Virus record (IMG/VR): IMGVR_UViG_3300038307_000034
Location: 1-40,045 of that record
Source of the DNA: a virus
Strand: one strand, 5' to 3'
DNA: 40,045 nt
In this document: piece after piece, positions 8,566 to 17,615 of the stretch
Layout of the letters: the number at the start of each line of letters is the position of its first letter
How positions within the stretch are numbered: the first letter of the stretch is position 1
Notes under the pieces: model-generated
What the model was told of the DNA's origin: nothing
Databases searched by the model: none
What the model saw: only the letters and a program-made list of their open reading frames with translations
Translations under genes and position numbers: made by a program

Positions 8566-9212
8566 AAACATATAAAGAAATAGTTAATAATGTATTGATA
8601 CGACTCAGGGAGCGTGAAGTTTCAACTGTCAATGAGAACAGTTACTCAAAGCTCATAGGTTTGTTCGTACATGATGCTAAAGAGATGGTTGAGAATGCTT
8701 GGAACTGGTCAGCCCTTCGGGAAACATTGACTGTGAACACACAAGCTGACGTATTCAACTACGTATTAACAGACTCAGGTAATCGTTCAGCAGTTCTTGA
8801 TGTTGTCAATAACACCAGTAATACTTTCATGCAGTATAAAGACCCTAAGTGGTTTAATAACACTTTCTTGAATAATGATCCTATTGTAGGTAGTCCCAGT
8901 TACTACGTCTTCAATGGTTTCAACACCGCTGGTGATACACAAGTAGATATATACCCTATCCCTGATGGTGCTTATCAGTTATTCTTTAACGTTATTAAAC
9001 GTAGCCATGACCTTGTGAATGATGATGATAACATCACTGTGCCTTACCTACCTATACAAGCCTTGGCCTACGCTATGGCTGTAGAGGAGCGCGGTGAAGA
9101 CGGTGGTATGTCAGCAGCCTCAGCTAAGGTACTGGCCTCTAACTACCTCTCAGACGCTATTGCACTTGATGCTAACAAGCACCCTGAGGAACTTATCTGG
9201 GAGGCACCCTAA
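8562..9212 (+). CDS. Head-tail connector / adaptor protein
   Basis: 216 residues. The N-terminal half is helical (KTYKEIVNNVLIRLREREV ... KLIGLFVHDAKEMVENAWNWSALRETLTV), as in podovirus connector proteins (T7 gp11 or P22 gp4 type), with a beta-rich middle (VDIYPIPDGAYQLFFNVIKR) and a helical end. It is expected to form the dodecameric ring below the portal. Its neighbour is the nozzle protein, as in related phages. Confidence 0.75.
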   Translation: MKTYKEIVNNVLIRLREREVSTVNENSYSKLIGLFVHDAKEMVENAWNWSALRETLTVNTQADVFNYVLTDSGNRSAVLDVVNNTSNTFMQYKDPKWFNNTFLNNDPIVGSPSYYVFNGFNTAGDTQVDIYPIPDGAYQLFFNVIKRSHDLVNDDDNITVPYLPIQALAYAMAVEERGEDGGMSAASAKVLASNYLSDAIALDANKHPEELIWEAP

Positions 9213-9214
9213 GG

Positions 9215-10771
9215 ATGGCTAAACAACTACTGGCAGCTTCCATTGCTGCACCTGCATTCTTTGGTTTAAACACCCAAGAGTCTGGTGTAACGCTACAGGA
9301 GGGCTTTGCACTACACGCAGACAACTGTGTCATTGACAAGTATGGACGCTTAGGTGCTCGTAAGGGCTGGGTGACGCGTAGTGCTTCTAAGGACACTGTG
9401 GCAGACGCTAACGTAGGTGTTGACCTTAAAGGTATCGCTGATTTCAAAGATATAAATGGTGTAAATACCCGCCTATCGTGGAATGACACTACATTCTTCA
9501 AAGGGACTTTAGACTTAACCACAATCACGCCAACTACTTCAGATACAATCACCACAGGTAATTGGCAGGCAGCAACACTGAATGATCATCACTTCTTCTA
9601 CCAAAGGGGTTATGAACCTTTAATCTACACTACTGAATCAGGCTCTTCAGAGTTTGAGTCCTACAGTAATCATTCTCACGCCACTGCTGGAATGCCTTCA
9701 GCTAATACAGTTCTAGCGGCCTATGGTCGCCTATGGGCTGCTGATACGGTAACCAATAAGACTACAGTATGGTTTACTGATGTACTTGACGGTGCTAAGT
9801 ATCAAACAGGTACGTCAGGCTCTATTGACATCTCAAGTGTCCTTACTCAAGGCATGGACGAGATTGTAGCACTAGGTGCTCATAACGGTTACTTAATTAT
9901 CTTCTGTAAGAACAACATTATCATCTATGGTGACAATGACAACTTCCAGTTAGGTATGTCCACTTCAAGCTTAACCTTAGTCGAGGTCATTGAGGGTGTC
10001 GGTTGTATTGCCAGAGACTCCGTACAGAACACTGGTGAGGATATCTTATTCCTAAGTAACACTGGTGTACGTTCATTGAACCGTACTGTACAAGAGAAGT
10101 CTCAGCCAATGCGTGATATCTCTAAGAACATTAGGGATGACATTATACAAGCTGTAACCTCTGAAGACCTATCATTGGTTAAGTCAGTCTACTCCCCTGT
10201 CAATGCGTTCTATCTACTGACGTTCCCAAGTACACAACAGACCTTCTGTTTTGATACTAGAACACCTTTACAGGACGGTTCATTCAGGGTAACCATTTGG
10301 CCCTCACTGACCCCCTCTGCTTTCCTATCCTCAGGTTCTGATCTATACTTTGCTCAACCCGATGGTATTGCAGAGTACTTTGGTTACCAAGATAATGGTC
10401 TTAAGTACGAGATGGCTTACTACAGCAACTACTTTGATCTTGAGATGCCTAACATTAACAAGATAGTGAAGAAGCTTGCAGCAACCACAGTGGGTGCCAC
10501 AGGTCAAACCTTCACACTTAAGGTAGGTTATGAGTATAGTCCTATTTATTATTCTTATACCTTTACCTTAGAAACTGGTACTGTCTTTGAGTATGGAGTG
10601 GCTGAGTACGGTATAGCTGAGTACACAGGCTCAGTACTTATCAATGATCAGAAAGCCTCTACTCAAGGAGCAGGAAACATTATACAAATAGGCTTCACCA
10701 CTGAAATCAATGGTGCTCCTATGTCACTTCAGAAATTATCAATCTATGCCAAACAAGGTAAGGTACTCTAA
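9215..10771 (+). CDS. Tail nozzle / tubular protein (P22 gp10 / T7 gp12-like)
   Basis: 518 residues, mostly beta strands. The start FFGLNTQESGVTLQEGFALHADNCVIDKYGRLGARKGW is the conserved opening of P22 gp10-type and marine podovirus nozzle proteins (the 'N...D..G.L..R.GW' pattern). Blade-like repeats follow (GMDEIVALGAHNGYLIIFCKNNIIIYG ... EDILFLSNTGVRSL). It would cap the connector and close the DNA channel. It is encoded two bases after the connector gene. Confidence 0.8.
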   Translation: MAKQLLAASIAAPAFFGLNTQESGVTLQEGFALHADNCVIDKYGRLGARKGWVTRSASKDTVADANVGVDLKGIADFKDINGVNTRLSWNDTTFFKGTLDLTTITPTTSDTITTGNWQAATLNDHHFFYQRGYEPLIYTTESGSSEFESYSNHSHATAGMPSANTVLAAYGRLWAADTVTNKTTVWFTDVLDGAKYQTGTSGSIDISSVLTQGMDEIVALGAHNGYLIIFCKNNIIIYGDNDNFQLGMSTSSLTLVEVIEGVGCIARDSVQNTGEDILFLSNTGVRSLNRTVQEKSQPMRDISKNIRDDIIQAVTSEDLSLVKSVYSPVNAFYLLTFPSTQQTFCFDTRTPLQDGSFRVTIWPSLTPSAFLSSGSDLYFAQPDGIAEYFGYQDNGLKYEMAYYSNYFDLEMPNINKIVKKLAATTVGATGQTFTLKVGYEYSPIYYSYTFTLETGTVFEYGVAEYGIAEYTGSVLINDQKASTQGAGNIIQIGFTTEINGAPMSLQKLSIYAKQGKVL

Positions 10772-10773
10772 CA

Positions 10774-11292
10774 ATGTCTAATTATATTAAAGCAACTAAC
10801 TTTGCAGCCAAGGATACCTATACAACAGGTAACCCTCTCAAGACCGTAAGTGGTGTTGAGATTGATGATGAATTTACTAGTATTCAAACATCAGTTTACT
10901 CTAAGGCTGATACAAGCTCACCAACCCTCACAGGAACCCCTACAGCGCCTACAGCGGCCTCAGGTACTAATACTACTCAAGTAGCCACTACGGCCTTTGT
11001 ACAGGCGGCTATCCCTACAGTGAGAACAGCAGGGAGAGTGGCAGCCATGAGTGGCTCAGGCACCGTTGATGGCGGTAGCGGTTGGACATACTCTTGGTCG
11101 GGTAGTGAGTGTACAGTAACTCACAACCTCTCTACATGGGATTATACCTTAATTTTGACCGTAGAAAGCGCACCATCTGGCGCTGTAACCACTGTTTCAT
11201 CACGCGGTACAACCACATTTAAAGTAAAGCCATGGAATAGTGTCGGTACTAACGTGTCTGCCTTTTTTAACTTTATTCTAATAGCAGATTAA
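10774..11292 (+). CDS. Short tail fibre / tail-attached protein with phage fibre repeat
   Basis: 172 residues. Residues 1-35 (IKATNFAAKDTYTTGNPLKTVSGVEIDDEFTSIQ) resemble the N-terminal attachment part of marine podovirus tail proteins. Residues 45-78 contain a phage tail-fibre repeat (SPTLTGTPTAPTAASGTNTTQVATTAFV). The C terminus is a small beta domain. It follows the nozzle gene by two bases. It probably decorates the tail, and part of it may serve as an anchor for longer fibres. Confidence 0.7.
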   Translation: MSNYIKATNFAAKDTYTTGNPLKTVSGVEIDDEFTSIQTSVYSKADTSSPTLTGTPTAPTAASGTNTTQVATTAFVQAAIPTVRTAGRVAAMSGSGTVDGGSGWTYSWSGSECTVTHNLSTWDYTLILTVESAPSGAVTTVSSRGTTTFKVKPWNSVGTNVSAFFNFILIAD

Positions 11293-11367
11293 TGTGGCGC
11301 TGCGGATCAACTTCACTGTAATCCGAGTTCATTCACAGTGACACAAATTTAACAAGAGATTTTTATT

Positions 11368-12534
11368 ATGCCAGAACCAGATATCTATTCCAATGTGACA
11401 GGCTCTAACGCAGAGGCTGCACGTATTGCAGATCAGTTAGAACAACAAACAATGGAATTAGCGTATGCTCAGGCGGGTGAACAATACCCCATAACACAGA
11501 GCAGTACGGGCGCTTATTATCCAAAAGGCACCGCGCCTAATACCTCCACTCCTTCTATGTTGGATTACCTAAGCATGGCTACAGGGCCTATTGGTTATGG
11601 TGTAAAACAGGTAGGCAGTGACCTTTTTAATCAATCTAAATACGGGATGAACGAAGCCGCTGCCGGTAACTACGGTGCGTTGGTAGCAGACCCTGCTAAC
11701 GCTGGTCTATCCCAAGCAGAACTAGTACAAATGGCTAGACAGCAATACAAGGACAGTGCTAACGTAGGGGGTGGTCTTACTACTTCCAACGGCTCACCTG
11801 TGACTACAGGCTCAGGAGGTGCTATAAGCACTGGAGGTGCCTCAGTACCTAGCGGCCCTGCTGATTCAGGTACTTTTAAACCTGTAACCTTTAGACCTGC
11901 TACAGATACTGAAGGTACAGGTACTGAAGGTACGTCTATAGGCTCTGACCTCATGGGTAGAGCTGAAGGTATGTTGGGTGAGCCTGATGAGTTTAATTAT
12001 AACTTTGATCCTGCACAACGTTCTCAGGAACTCTTTGACCAACGTTTAGCTTTACTGCAGCCTGCTTTTGCTCAACAACGCGCTCAGTTACAAGAGGGTA
12101 TGTTTGGCTCAGGTCGCCTAGGTCTACGTCTGGCAGGTGAAGGCGCTGGTGCTGGCTCAGGTATGGTACAACCAGATGTCTTTGGTCTTGGTCAGGCACA
12201 ATCACAAGCTCTGGCAGACTTAGCTGCTCGGTCATCTACTGATGCCTTTGGTGAGTCTATGCAACGTGCTGGTTTAGACTTATCACAATGGGGAGCTAAC
12301 CAAGGAGCACAACAGCAACTGTTTGGTAACCTTACAGGTCTTGAGGCTCTACGTCAGAACTATGAGTTGGCCTTACGTGGTGCAGACTTACAAGATAGGA
12401 CATTTGAGCGTGGTGGTGAAACAGAGAGTCCTTGGTGGGACGCAGGTACTGGTCTAGCATCAGCGTTCTTAGGTACTGACGCAGGTAGTAATTGGTTATC
12501 ACAAGGTTTTGGTAAGGGAGGTTGGTTCTCATAA
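11368..12534 (+). CDS. Putative internal virion / DNA ejection protein 1
   Basis: 388 residues, Ala/Gly/Gln-rich, with a long low-complexity Gly/Thr/Ser section (about 145-195) and a helical Gln-rich part (FAQQRAQLQEGMFGSGRLGLRLAGEGAG ... LARSSTDAFGESMQRAGLDLSQWG). It is first in a run of four large genes after the tail genes, where T7- and P22-like phages place internal core or ejection proteins. GAG/AAGAG lies upstream of the ATG. Its stop and the next start share TAATG. No enzymatic motif is visible. Confidence 0.6.
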   Translation: MPEPDIYSNVTGSNAEAARIADQLEQQTMELAYAQAGEQYPITQSSTGAYYPKGTAPNTSTPSMLDYLSMATGPIGYGVKQVGSDLFNQSKYGMNEAAAGNYGALVADPANAGLSQAELVQMARQQYKDSANVGGGLTTSNGSPVTTGSGGAISTGGASVPSGPADSGTFKPVTFRPATDTEGTGTEGTSIGSDLMGRAEGMLGEPDEFNYNFDPAQRSQELFDQRLALLQPAFAQQRAQLQEGMFGSGRLGLRLAGEGAGAGSGMVQPDVFGLGQAQSQALADLAARSSTDAFGESMQRAGLDLSQWGANQGAQQQLFGNLTGLEALRQNYELALRGADLQDRTFERGGETESPWWDAGTGLASAFLGTDAGSNWLSQGFGKGGWFS

Positions 12535-13928
12535 TGGCTACTCAACAAGCAGGATTATTTACTCAAGGGCCTTCAGTAGAAGACCTATTACAAAAACGTA
12601 ACACAAGAGCTGCTAACTTACAACAGCAGCTTATGGCTCAGGCTGCTCAAGGCTCACGTACACCAGCTAAGGCTCGTGCATTCAGCTTACTTGGTTCTTC
12701 CCTTGGCAGGGCCTTAAGTGGTGCTGTGGGCGGTGGTCAGGATCAACAGTTGGCAGAGATTAGGGCTAAACAGGCAGCACAGAAAGGTCTACAGGAACAG
12801 GCTCTTACTATAGGAGTCAATGGCACTTCAGTACAACAAGCTCAGTTATCTCAGGATCTACATAAGGCTGGTTACATGCAAGCTGCTGTAGACATGGCTA
12901 ATAAGTCTAAAGCTACTAGAGATCAAGAGGCCGCTACTCTTCAGGCAGAAAAGCAGAAGCGTGAGGATGCTTTAGCTGCTTCTGTTGAGAATGAAGACCT
13001 ACAGGAACGTGCTGGTGAGTACGGGACAGCTCTTGCTACTTGGAACCCACAGCTGGCACAACGCTTACTCTCAGGTGAGGCGAATGATGCGGAAGTATCA
13101 GAAGGTTTGAAAGAAATGACCGCTATGAACAAGTCTAAGAAAGCTTCTACTGACGGTAAGTCAACACACCACTTTAATAAAGTAGGTAACTTTGTTGATG
13201 GGCAAGGTAATATGTATGCTGTGACTAATAGCATTAATAATGTAACTGAAGAACAAGAGGCAATATATACCCCTATTGGTTCAGCACCTGAGTATGCTGA
13301 ACAAGACCTAAGCCCTGTGAATACCAGTGGTTTGACACAGGCGCAGCGGGTTGCGGCAACTGTCGCAGAGAAAGAGGCTGAATTAAAGCTTGAGACATTC
13401 TATAAGCAGAAAGGAAATGCAGCTACCAGTATCGGTAAGACAACAGATAACCTAACTGATGTTACGCGTATGATTACCATTCTAGATAAGATTAAGACAG
13501 GTGGTTTCACAGTAGAGCTGGGTAAATCAGTGAGTGATTGGTTAGGTACTACACCTTCCAACACCGCAGAATTTGCTAACTTATCTAAAACTCTGATGTT
13601 GAATAGCCTTAAAGCTATGTTAGGTGGTCAGTTATCCGACGGTGAGCGTAAGGCTGCTGAAGATGTACAAGCCTCACTTAAGAAGGGCAAGGGGGTAAAC
13701 AAGGCCATCCTGACACGCCTTCAGAGGATTTTTGAATCCAAACGGCAACGTGAACTTAAGGTTCTTGATCCCACAGCAAAGCCTAATGACTATTGGAATT
13801 ACCTAATTTCTCAGTCACAAGAACTAACTGCCGCATCTTCTGTAGCGCAAGAGCCTTCTGTCACAGAAGCACCTAAGACAATACAATGGGGCGTTGGGAT
13901 TGCACCTGCCTCTGTTAAGGATGAATAA
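12534..13928 (+). CDS. Putative internal virion / DNA ejection protein 2
   Basis: 464 residues from ATG 12534, which overlaps the previous stop in TAATG (the frame is open slightly further upstream from a TTG). The N terminus is Gln/Ala-rich and helical, then SLLGSSLGRALSGAVGGG gives a short glycine-zipper segment. The middle is coiled coil (AEKQKREDALAASVENEDLQERAGEY). The C-terminal half (MITILDKIKTGGFTVELGKSV ... LKAMLGGQLSDGERKAAEDV) is globular. Assigned by position and composition. Confidence 0.6.
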   Translation: MATQQAGLFTQGPSVEDLLQKRNTRAANLQQQLMAQAAQGSRTPAKARAFSLLGSSLGRALSGAVGGGQDQQLAEIRAKQAAQKGLQEQALTIGVNGTSVQQAQLSQDLHKAGYMQAAVDMANKSKATRDQEAATLQAEKQKREDALAASVENEDLQERAGEYGTALATWNPQLAQRLLSGEANDAEVSEGLKEMTAMNKSKKASTDGKSTHHFNKVGNFVDGQGNMYAVTNSINNVTEEQEAIYTPIGSAPEYAEQDLSPVNTSGLTQAQRVAATVAEKEAELKLETFYKQKGNAATSIGKTTDNLTDVTRMITILDKIKTGGFTVELGKSVSDWLGTTPSNTAEFANLSKTLMLNSLKAMLGGQLSDGERKAAEDVQASLKKGKGVNKAILTRLQRIFESKRQRELKVLDPTAKPNDYWNYLISQSQELTAASSVAQEPSVTEAPKTIQWGVGIAPASVKDE

Positions 13929-13930
13929 CT

Positions 13931-15877
13931 ATGACCACAACTACAACTACGCTTCCTAACGGATATGTTATTGAGGGTATACCTGACGGCACTACTAGGG
14001 AGCAAGTACGTGAGATGTCCCTTAAGCAGGGGACAGCTACAGAAGAAGAATGGGACGAGTGGGCTCCTGAACTAACACCATGGACTACTGATGTTTCTAA
14101 CTGGATGTCTGAGAACGCAGAAATCCCCGCAGGTGTAGGCGGGGCTGTTGGTCTAGGTTTGTTAGGTACTGCTGTTGCGGGGCCAGTGGGTGGGGTAGTG
14201 GGTGCCATAGTAGGTGGCATGACGGGTTCCGCAGGTGGTTCTTTGCTATCCGATCACTTAGCAGGTGAAGACCTAGATTATGGTACAGCAGCTCTTGAGG
14301 GTGCTATTTCCTTAGGTTTAGATGTAGCCACCTTAGGCGCGGGTAAGGCTATCAAGCCGCTTGTGGCCTTTATAAAGAGTAAGAAAGCTTCAGGTCTCTC
14401 ACCTCAACAAACTGCCGATGCCTTAGTGCAGCAGGCACGTACTGGCTCTGATATGGGCTCTGATGAATCTCTCAAGGCAACTCAAAAGTTTCTTACGGGT
14501 GAAGGGGCTACTTTGACTCCTTTCCAGACAGGTAACGCTACAGGTTCTCAGTTATTTAGTCAGAAGCTTGCTGAGTCGGGTATCTTATCAAGAAACACAA
14601 TGCTAGATAATGCCAACAATGTGGACAAGGCTGTAAACTCCGCTTTTGAAGAGATTGTTAGTAGGTCAGGACACGTTGACGGTTTAGACCCTTCAGCTAT
14701 AGGCCACGCTATATACGGTGTGATTGATGAAGGCAGGAAAGCGTTATCCAAATCCTATGGTGAGGGTTTAGATAGGATAACAGGAAACTTAGCGGGTAAG
14801 GTGGCTCCTGTAGCCCCTGTACGTCTTTCTCTAGAGAAGTTCATTAAGTCTTTTGATTCCGAATTAGGCTCTAGCTTAGACCCACAAGCCTCTAAGATTG
14901 CAGATGAGTTCTTATCCAACCTCAAGGAACTGAATGTAACTAACACTAAGTCTCTTATATCCTTTGAGAAGACGTTTAATAGCCGTATGTCTGCTTTGAG
15001 TGATGTTAATTCAGGACAGTATAACTCTACTGCTTCTCGACAACTAGCTCAACTTTCGGAGAGCCTCCATTCATCCGTGGAACTATCATTAAGAGCTGTT
15101 GATAAGAAAGCCGCAGATGCTTATAAAGCCCTAAATAATTCTTATCGGACAGGTATCTCAGCGTTGTTACCTAAGATCACTTCAGGGTCCATGAAATCTG
15201 CTAAGAAAGGTGACTTTACTGCGTTAGGTAGGGCTGTACTGAATGAAGGCTCCTTAGACGCTACTAGGGCCTTATATAAGAGCATTGATCAAGCCTTTGT
15301 TCAAATAGGGGGCGGTACTTTAGAGTTTGCATCAGCAGCTGAAGTGAAGGCCACTATAAGGAATGGTTTCTTAAAAGAACTTCTCCCTTCATTAGGTAGT
15401 GACTTCAGTATTGCTAGTTACAAGAATTTAGCTAAACGATTTTCTACACCTAAGCAGAAAGCTAGATTAGCTATGATTATGGGTGATAATTATAAGAGCG
15501 TTAAGCAGTTACTTAATGTCATGGAAGAGTCTGCTAAGAAGCCTTCTAGTAATATGGGTGAGTTAGCTCTACGTGCTAAAGAGTTTGCAGCAGCAGGTGC
15601 TATAGTGGGTGGCGGTATTATGGCCGATGCGACTTTGGAATCACTAGCACTAGGCTCTATGGTTTTCCTTATCCCTTCTTTCCTAGCAAAGGCGGCTGTT
15701 AATCCTAAGAACGTCAATAAGATTTTAGCTTTCCAGAAAAAAGACTTCAAAGGAAACCAGAAGGCTATGTTTCTTGCAGCCACAAATGTCATAGAAGATG
15801 TGGTGTTGGAGATGACGGAGGACGAGAGAAAGGCCCTAGGTACTGAATTAAACTCAATGCTCTTTAAGGATAAGTAA
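13931..15877 (+). CDS. Putative internal virion / ejection protein 3, membrane-inserting
   Basis: 648 residues. The opening LPNGYVIEGIPDGTTREQVREM is a pattern seen in ejection-type phage proteins. Residues 67-104 are a glycine-zipper hydrophobic stretch (AGVGGAVGLGLLGTAVAG ...), and a second hydrophobic region lies near 550-590. The centre is helical. Such segments fit a protein that leaves the capsid and forms a channel through the host envelope during DNA entry. The start of the next gene overlaps the stop by one base. Confidence 0.65.
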   Translation: MTTTTTTLPNGYVIEGIPDGTTREQVREMSLKQGTATEEEWDEWAPELTPWTTDVSNWMSENAEIPAGVGGAVGLGLLGTAVAGPVGGVVGAIVGGMTGSAGGSLLSDHLAGEDLDYGTAALEGAISLGLDVATLGAGKAIKPLVAFIKSKKASGLSPQQTADALVQQARTGSDMGSDESLKATQKFLTGEGATLTPFQTGNATGSQLFSQKLAESGILSRNTMLDNANNVDKAVNSAFEEIVSRSGHVDGLDPSAIGHAIYGVIDEGRKALSKSYGEGLDRITGNLAGKVAPVAPVRLSLEKFIKSFDSELGSSLDPQASKIADEFLSNLKELNVTNTKSLISFEKTFNSRMSALSDVNSGQYNSTASRQLAQLSESLHSSVELSLRAVDKKAADAYKALNNSYRTGISALLPKITSGSMKSAKKGDFTALGRAVLNEGSLDATRALYKSIDQAFVQIGGGTLEFASAAEVKATIRNGFLKELLPSLGSDFSIASYKNLAKRFSTPKQKARLAMIMGDNYKSVKQLLNVMEESAKKPSSNMGELALRAKEFAAAGAIVGGGIMADATLESLALGSMVFLIPSFLAKAAVNPKNVNKILAFQKKDFKGNQKAMFLAATNVIEDVVLEMTEDERKALGTELNSMLFKDK

Positions 15878-17559
15878 TGGCTTACTTTAACTGGTGGGAC
15901 GAAATAGCAGAAGAAGGTACTCAGTTATGGGACTTAGCTAAAGAATTAAACACTAAAGCTTTAGAGGATGAACAAAGGTACTCTAATGACGAGATTGGCT
16001 TAGGGCGTCTAGCTACTAGACACCTAGGTCGTGCTGGTGAGGCCGTTGGTGGTTTAATCAGTGGTGGTCTTGACTTAATTACTCCTGATGTAATCACAGA
16101 CCCTTTAGTAAAGGGGATGACATGGGGCACTGAAGAGGCTTTAGATACTGAATATGGCAAAGGAATGCTTCAGTACCTTTCTGATAACCCTAAGACAGCT
16201 AGGGATATTACAGCCGCTTTAGGTGTTGCTGAGATAGGATTGCCTAAGGCTCTATTAGCTCCAGTACAACGAGCTATAAGTGCCGCACCTAATTACATAC
16301 CTAACTATTATGCAGGTGAGATAAAGAACCTGAAGGACACCACTCCTGAGTTAGCTAAACTCACTGAGACACTTCTTAAGTATAATGTCAAAGGCGTGAC
16401 TAATTTAACTGATGCACACACATTAGCTCAGAAGTTTACAGGCTTAAAGGAATGGGCAGGTAAGGTGGCTAAGGGTGGTTTTACTTCCGTAATAAACCCA
16501 AGTGCTAGGGCCTTACAGGATAAGTATGGTATCAATAAGCATAGCCAGAAGATAGTTAAGGACGAATGGGCTAAAGCTAAGGCAGCAGAAGGGCGGGGTG
16601 ACAGCGCAACAGCATCTAGGCATAAGGAGAAAGCTGTTGCTCAGATGACCTATAATGCTTACATTGATGCTCAGACCAACACTAATAAAGCTGGCAAGGG
16701 CGTTTTAGGCGGCCATGTTGATTCTATCTCTCATGGAGGCATACAGCAGCTTAGTAAAGATAACTATATAAATGCTGCCAATGAAGCTAATGTTACTCAA
16801 CATACTCGTAGTGCTCGTGGTGTTAATAAAGAAGTAGATTTTAAAACCTCCGATGCAGACTTGTCTTATGCCTATGATTCTGTACTTAAGGCTTGGGGTA
16901 TGCCTGATTCAGGTACTAATCGTTTAGTTGTTAAACGTGTGGAGGGTATGGGCGGTGATCACTTCCAAGATGCCATTAAGAATAAAAATAAAGCACATAA
17001 TACTCTTAGGCGTATATATGCCTCTACCGACACTACTGACCCTATGGAGTTATATACTATACTTTCAAACAAGTTACCTAAGGGAGTGACTATTCTCAAT
17101 AAAAGTCTCAGGGACGTACAGCAGAATGGTTTGTGGTTATCTTCTTCACACGTAGGGTCAGCTGTAGTTGAAGGAGGTGTTAATGTATTGACAAAAGTGC
17201 TTCCCGATAAACGGGCTATGTCTTTTGTGTCAGATGAGCATGATTTCCTTGAGAAACTACCAGTATTAGGCAAGGTGCTTAAAAAGGCATTACCTAGGCG
17301 TGAAGTATCTATTACCCCTCCAATCTATGTAGACTTAGCCCCTACCGCCTTAAAGGCTAAACAGAAGCATTTAAAAGGTAAGCGAAGGACTAAGTTTTCT
17401 AGAGATACTGCTCAGAGCGGTAAGGTAACTGATAAGCAAGTGGAGGATTACATTAATGCGCGACCTACTTTAGGTGCTCTAGTATCTCAAGCTGTTAAGA
17501 TGCCTGCCGAAGCTTTCTATCTAGGTACTGCCTTGCATGATTATGAACAAGAAGAGTAA
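15877..17559 (+). CDS. Putative internal virion protein 4, last late gene
   Basis: 560 residues, hydrophilic and Lys-rich in its second half. The N terminus is acidic and helical (MAYFNWWDEIAEEGTQLWDLAKELNTKALEDEQRY), followed by GRAGEAVGGLISGGLDLITP, a short glycine-rich hydrophobic patch. No transglycosylase or peptidase motif is seen. It ends 13 bases before the bidirectional terminator and closes the rightward transcription unit. The assignment as an ejection protein is by position. Confidence 0.6.
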   Translation: MAYFNWWDEIAEEGTQLWDLAKELNTKALEDEQRYSNDEIGLGRLATRHLGRAGEAVGGLISGGLDLITPDVITDPLVKGMTWGTEEALDTEYGKGMLQYLSDNPKTARDITAALGVAEIGLPKALLAPVQRAISAAPNYIPNYYAGEIKNLKDTTPELAKLTETLLKYNVKGVTNLTDAHTLAQKFTGLKEWAGKVAKGGFTSVINPSARALQDKYGINKHSQKIVKDEWAKAKAAEGRGDSATASRHKEKAVAQMTYNAYIDAQTNTNKAGKGVLGGHVDSISHGGIQQLSKDNYINAANEANVTQHTRSARGVNKEVDFKTSDADLSYAYDSVLKAWGMPDSGTNRLVVKRVEGMGGDHFQDAIKNKNKAHNTLRRIYASTDTTDPMELYTILSNKLPKGVTILNKSLRDVQQNGLWLSSSHVGSAVVEGGVNVLTKVLPDKRAMSFVSDEHDFLEKLPVLGKVLKKALPRREVSITPPIYVDLAPTALKAKQKHLKGKRRTKFSRDTAQSGKVTDKQVEDYINARPTLGALVSQAVKMPAEAFYLGTALHDYEQEE

Positions 17560-17572
17560 ATCTTAAGCACAA

Positions 17573-17606
17573 AAAAGGCCCCTTGGTTCACACCTTGGGG
17601 CCTTTT
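17573..17606. terminator. Bidirectional intrinsic terminator between convergent units
   Basis: AAAAGGCCCC (17573-17582) pairs with GGGGCCTTTT (17597-17606) around a 14-base loop. T-rich tails follow on both strands (CCTTTTGTTT rightward, CCTTTTTT leftward). It separates the last virion gene (plus) from the ribonucleotide reductase gene (minus). Confidence 0.9.
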
Positions 17607-17615
17607 GTTTGTCTG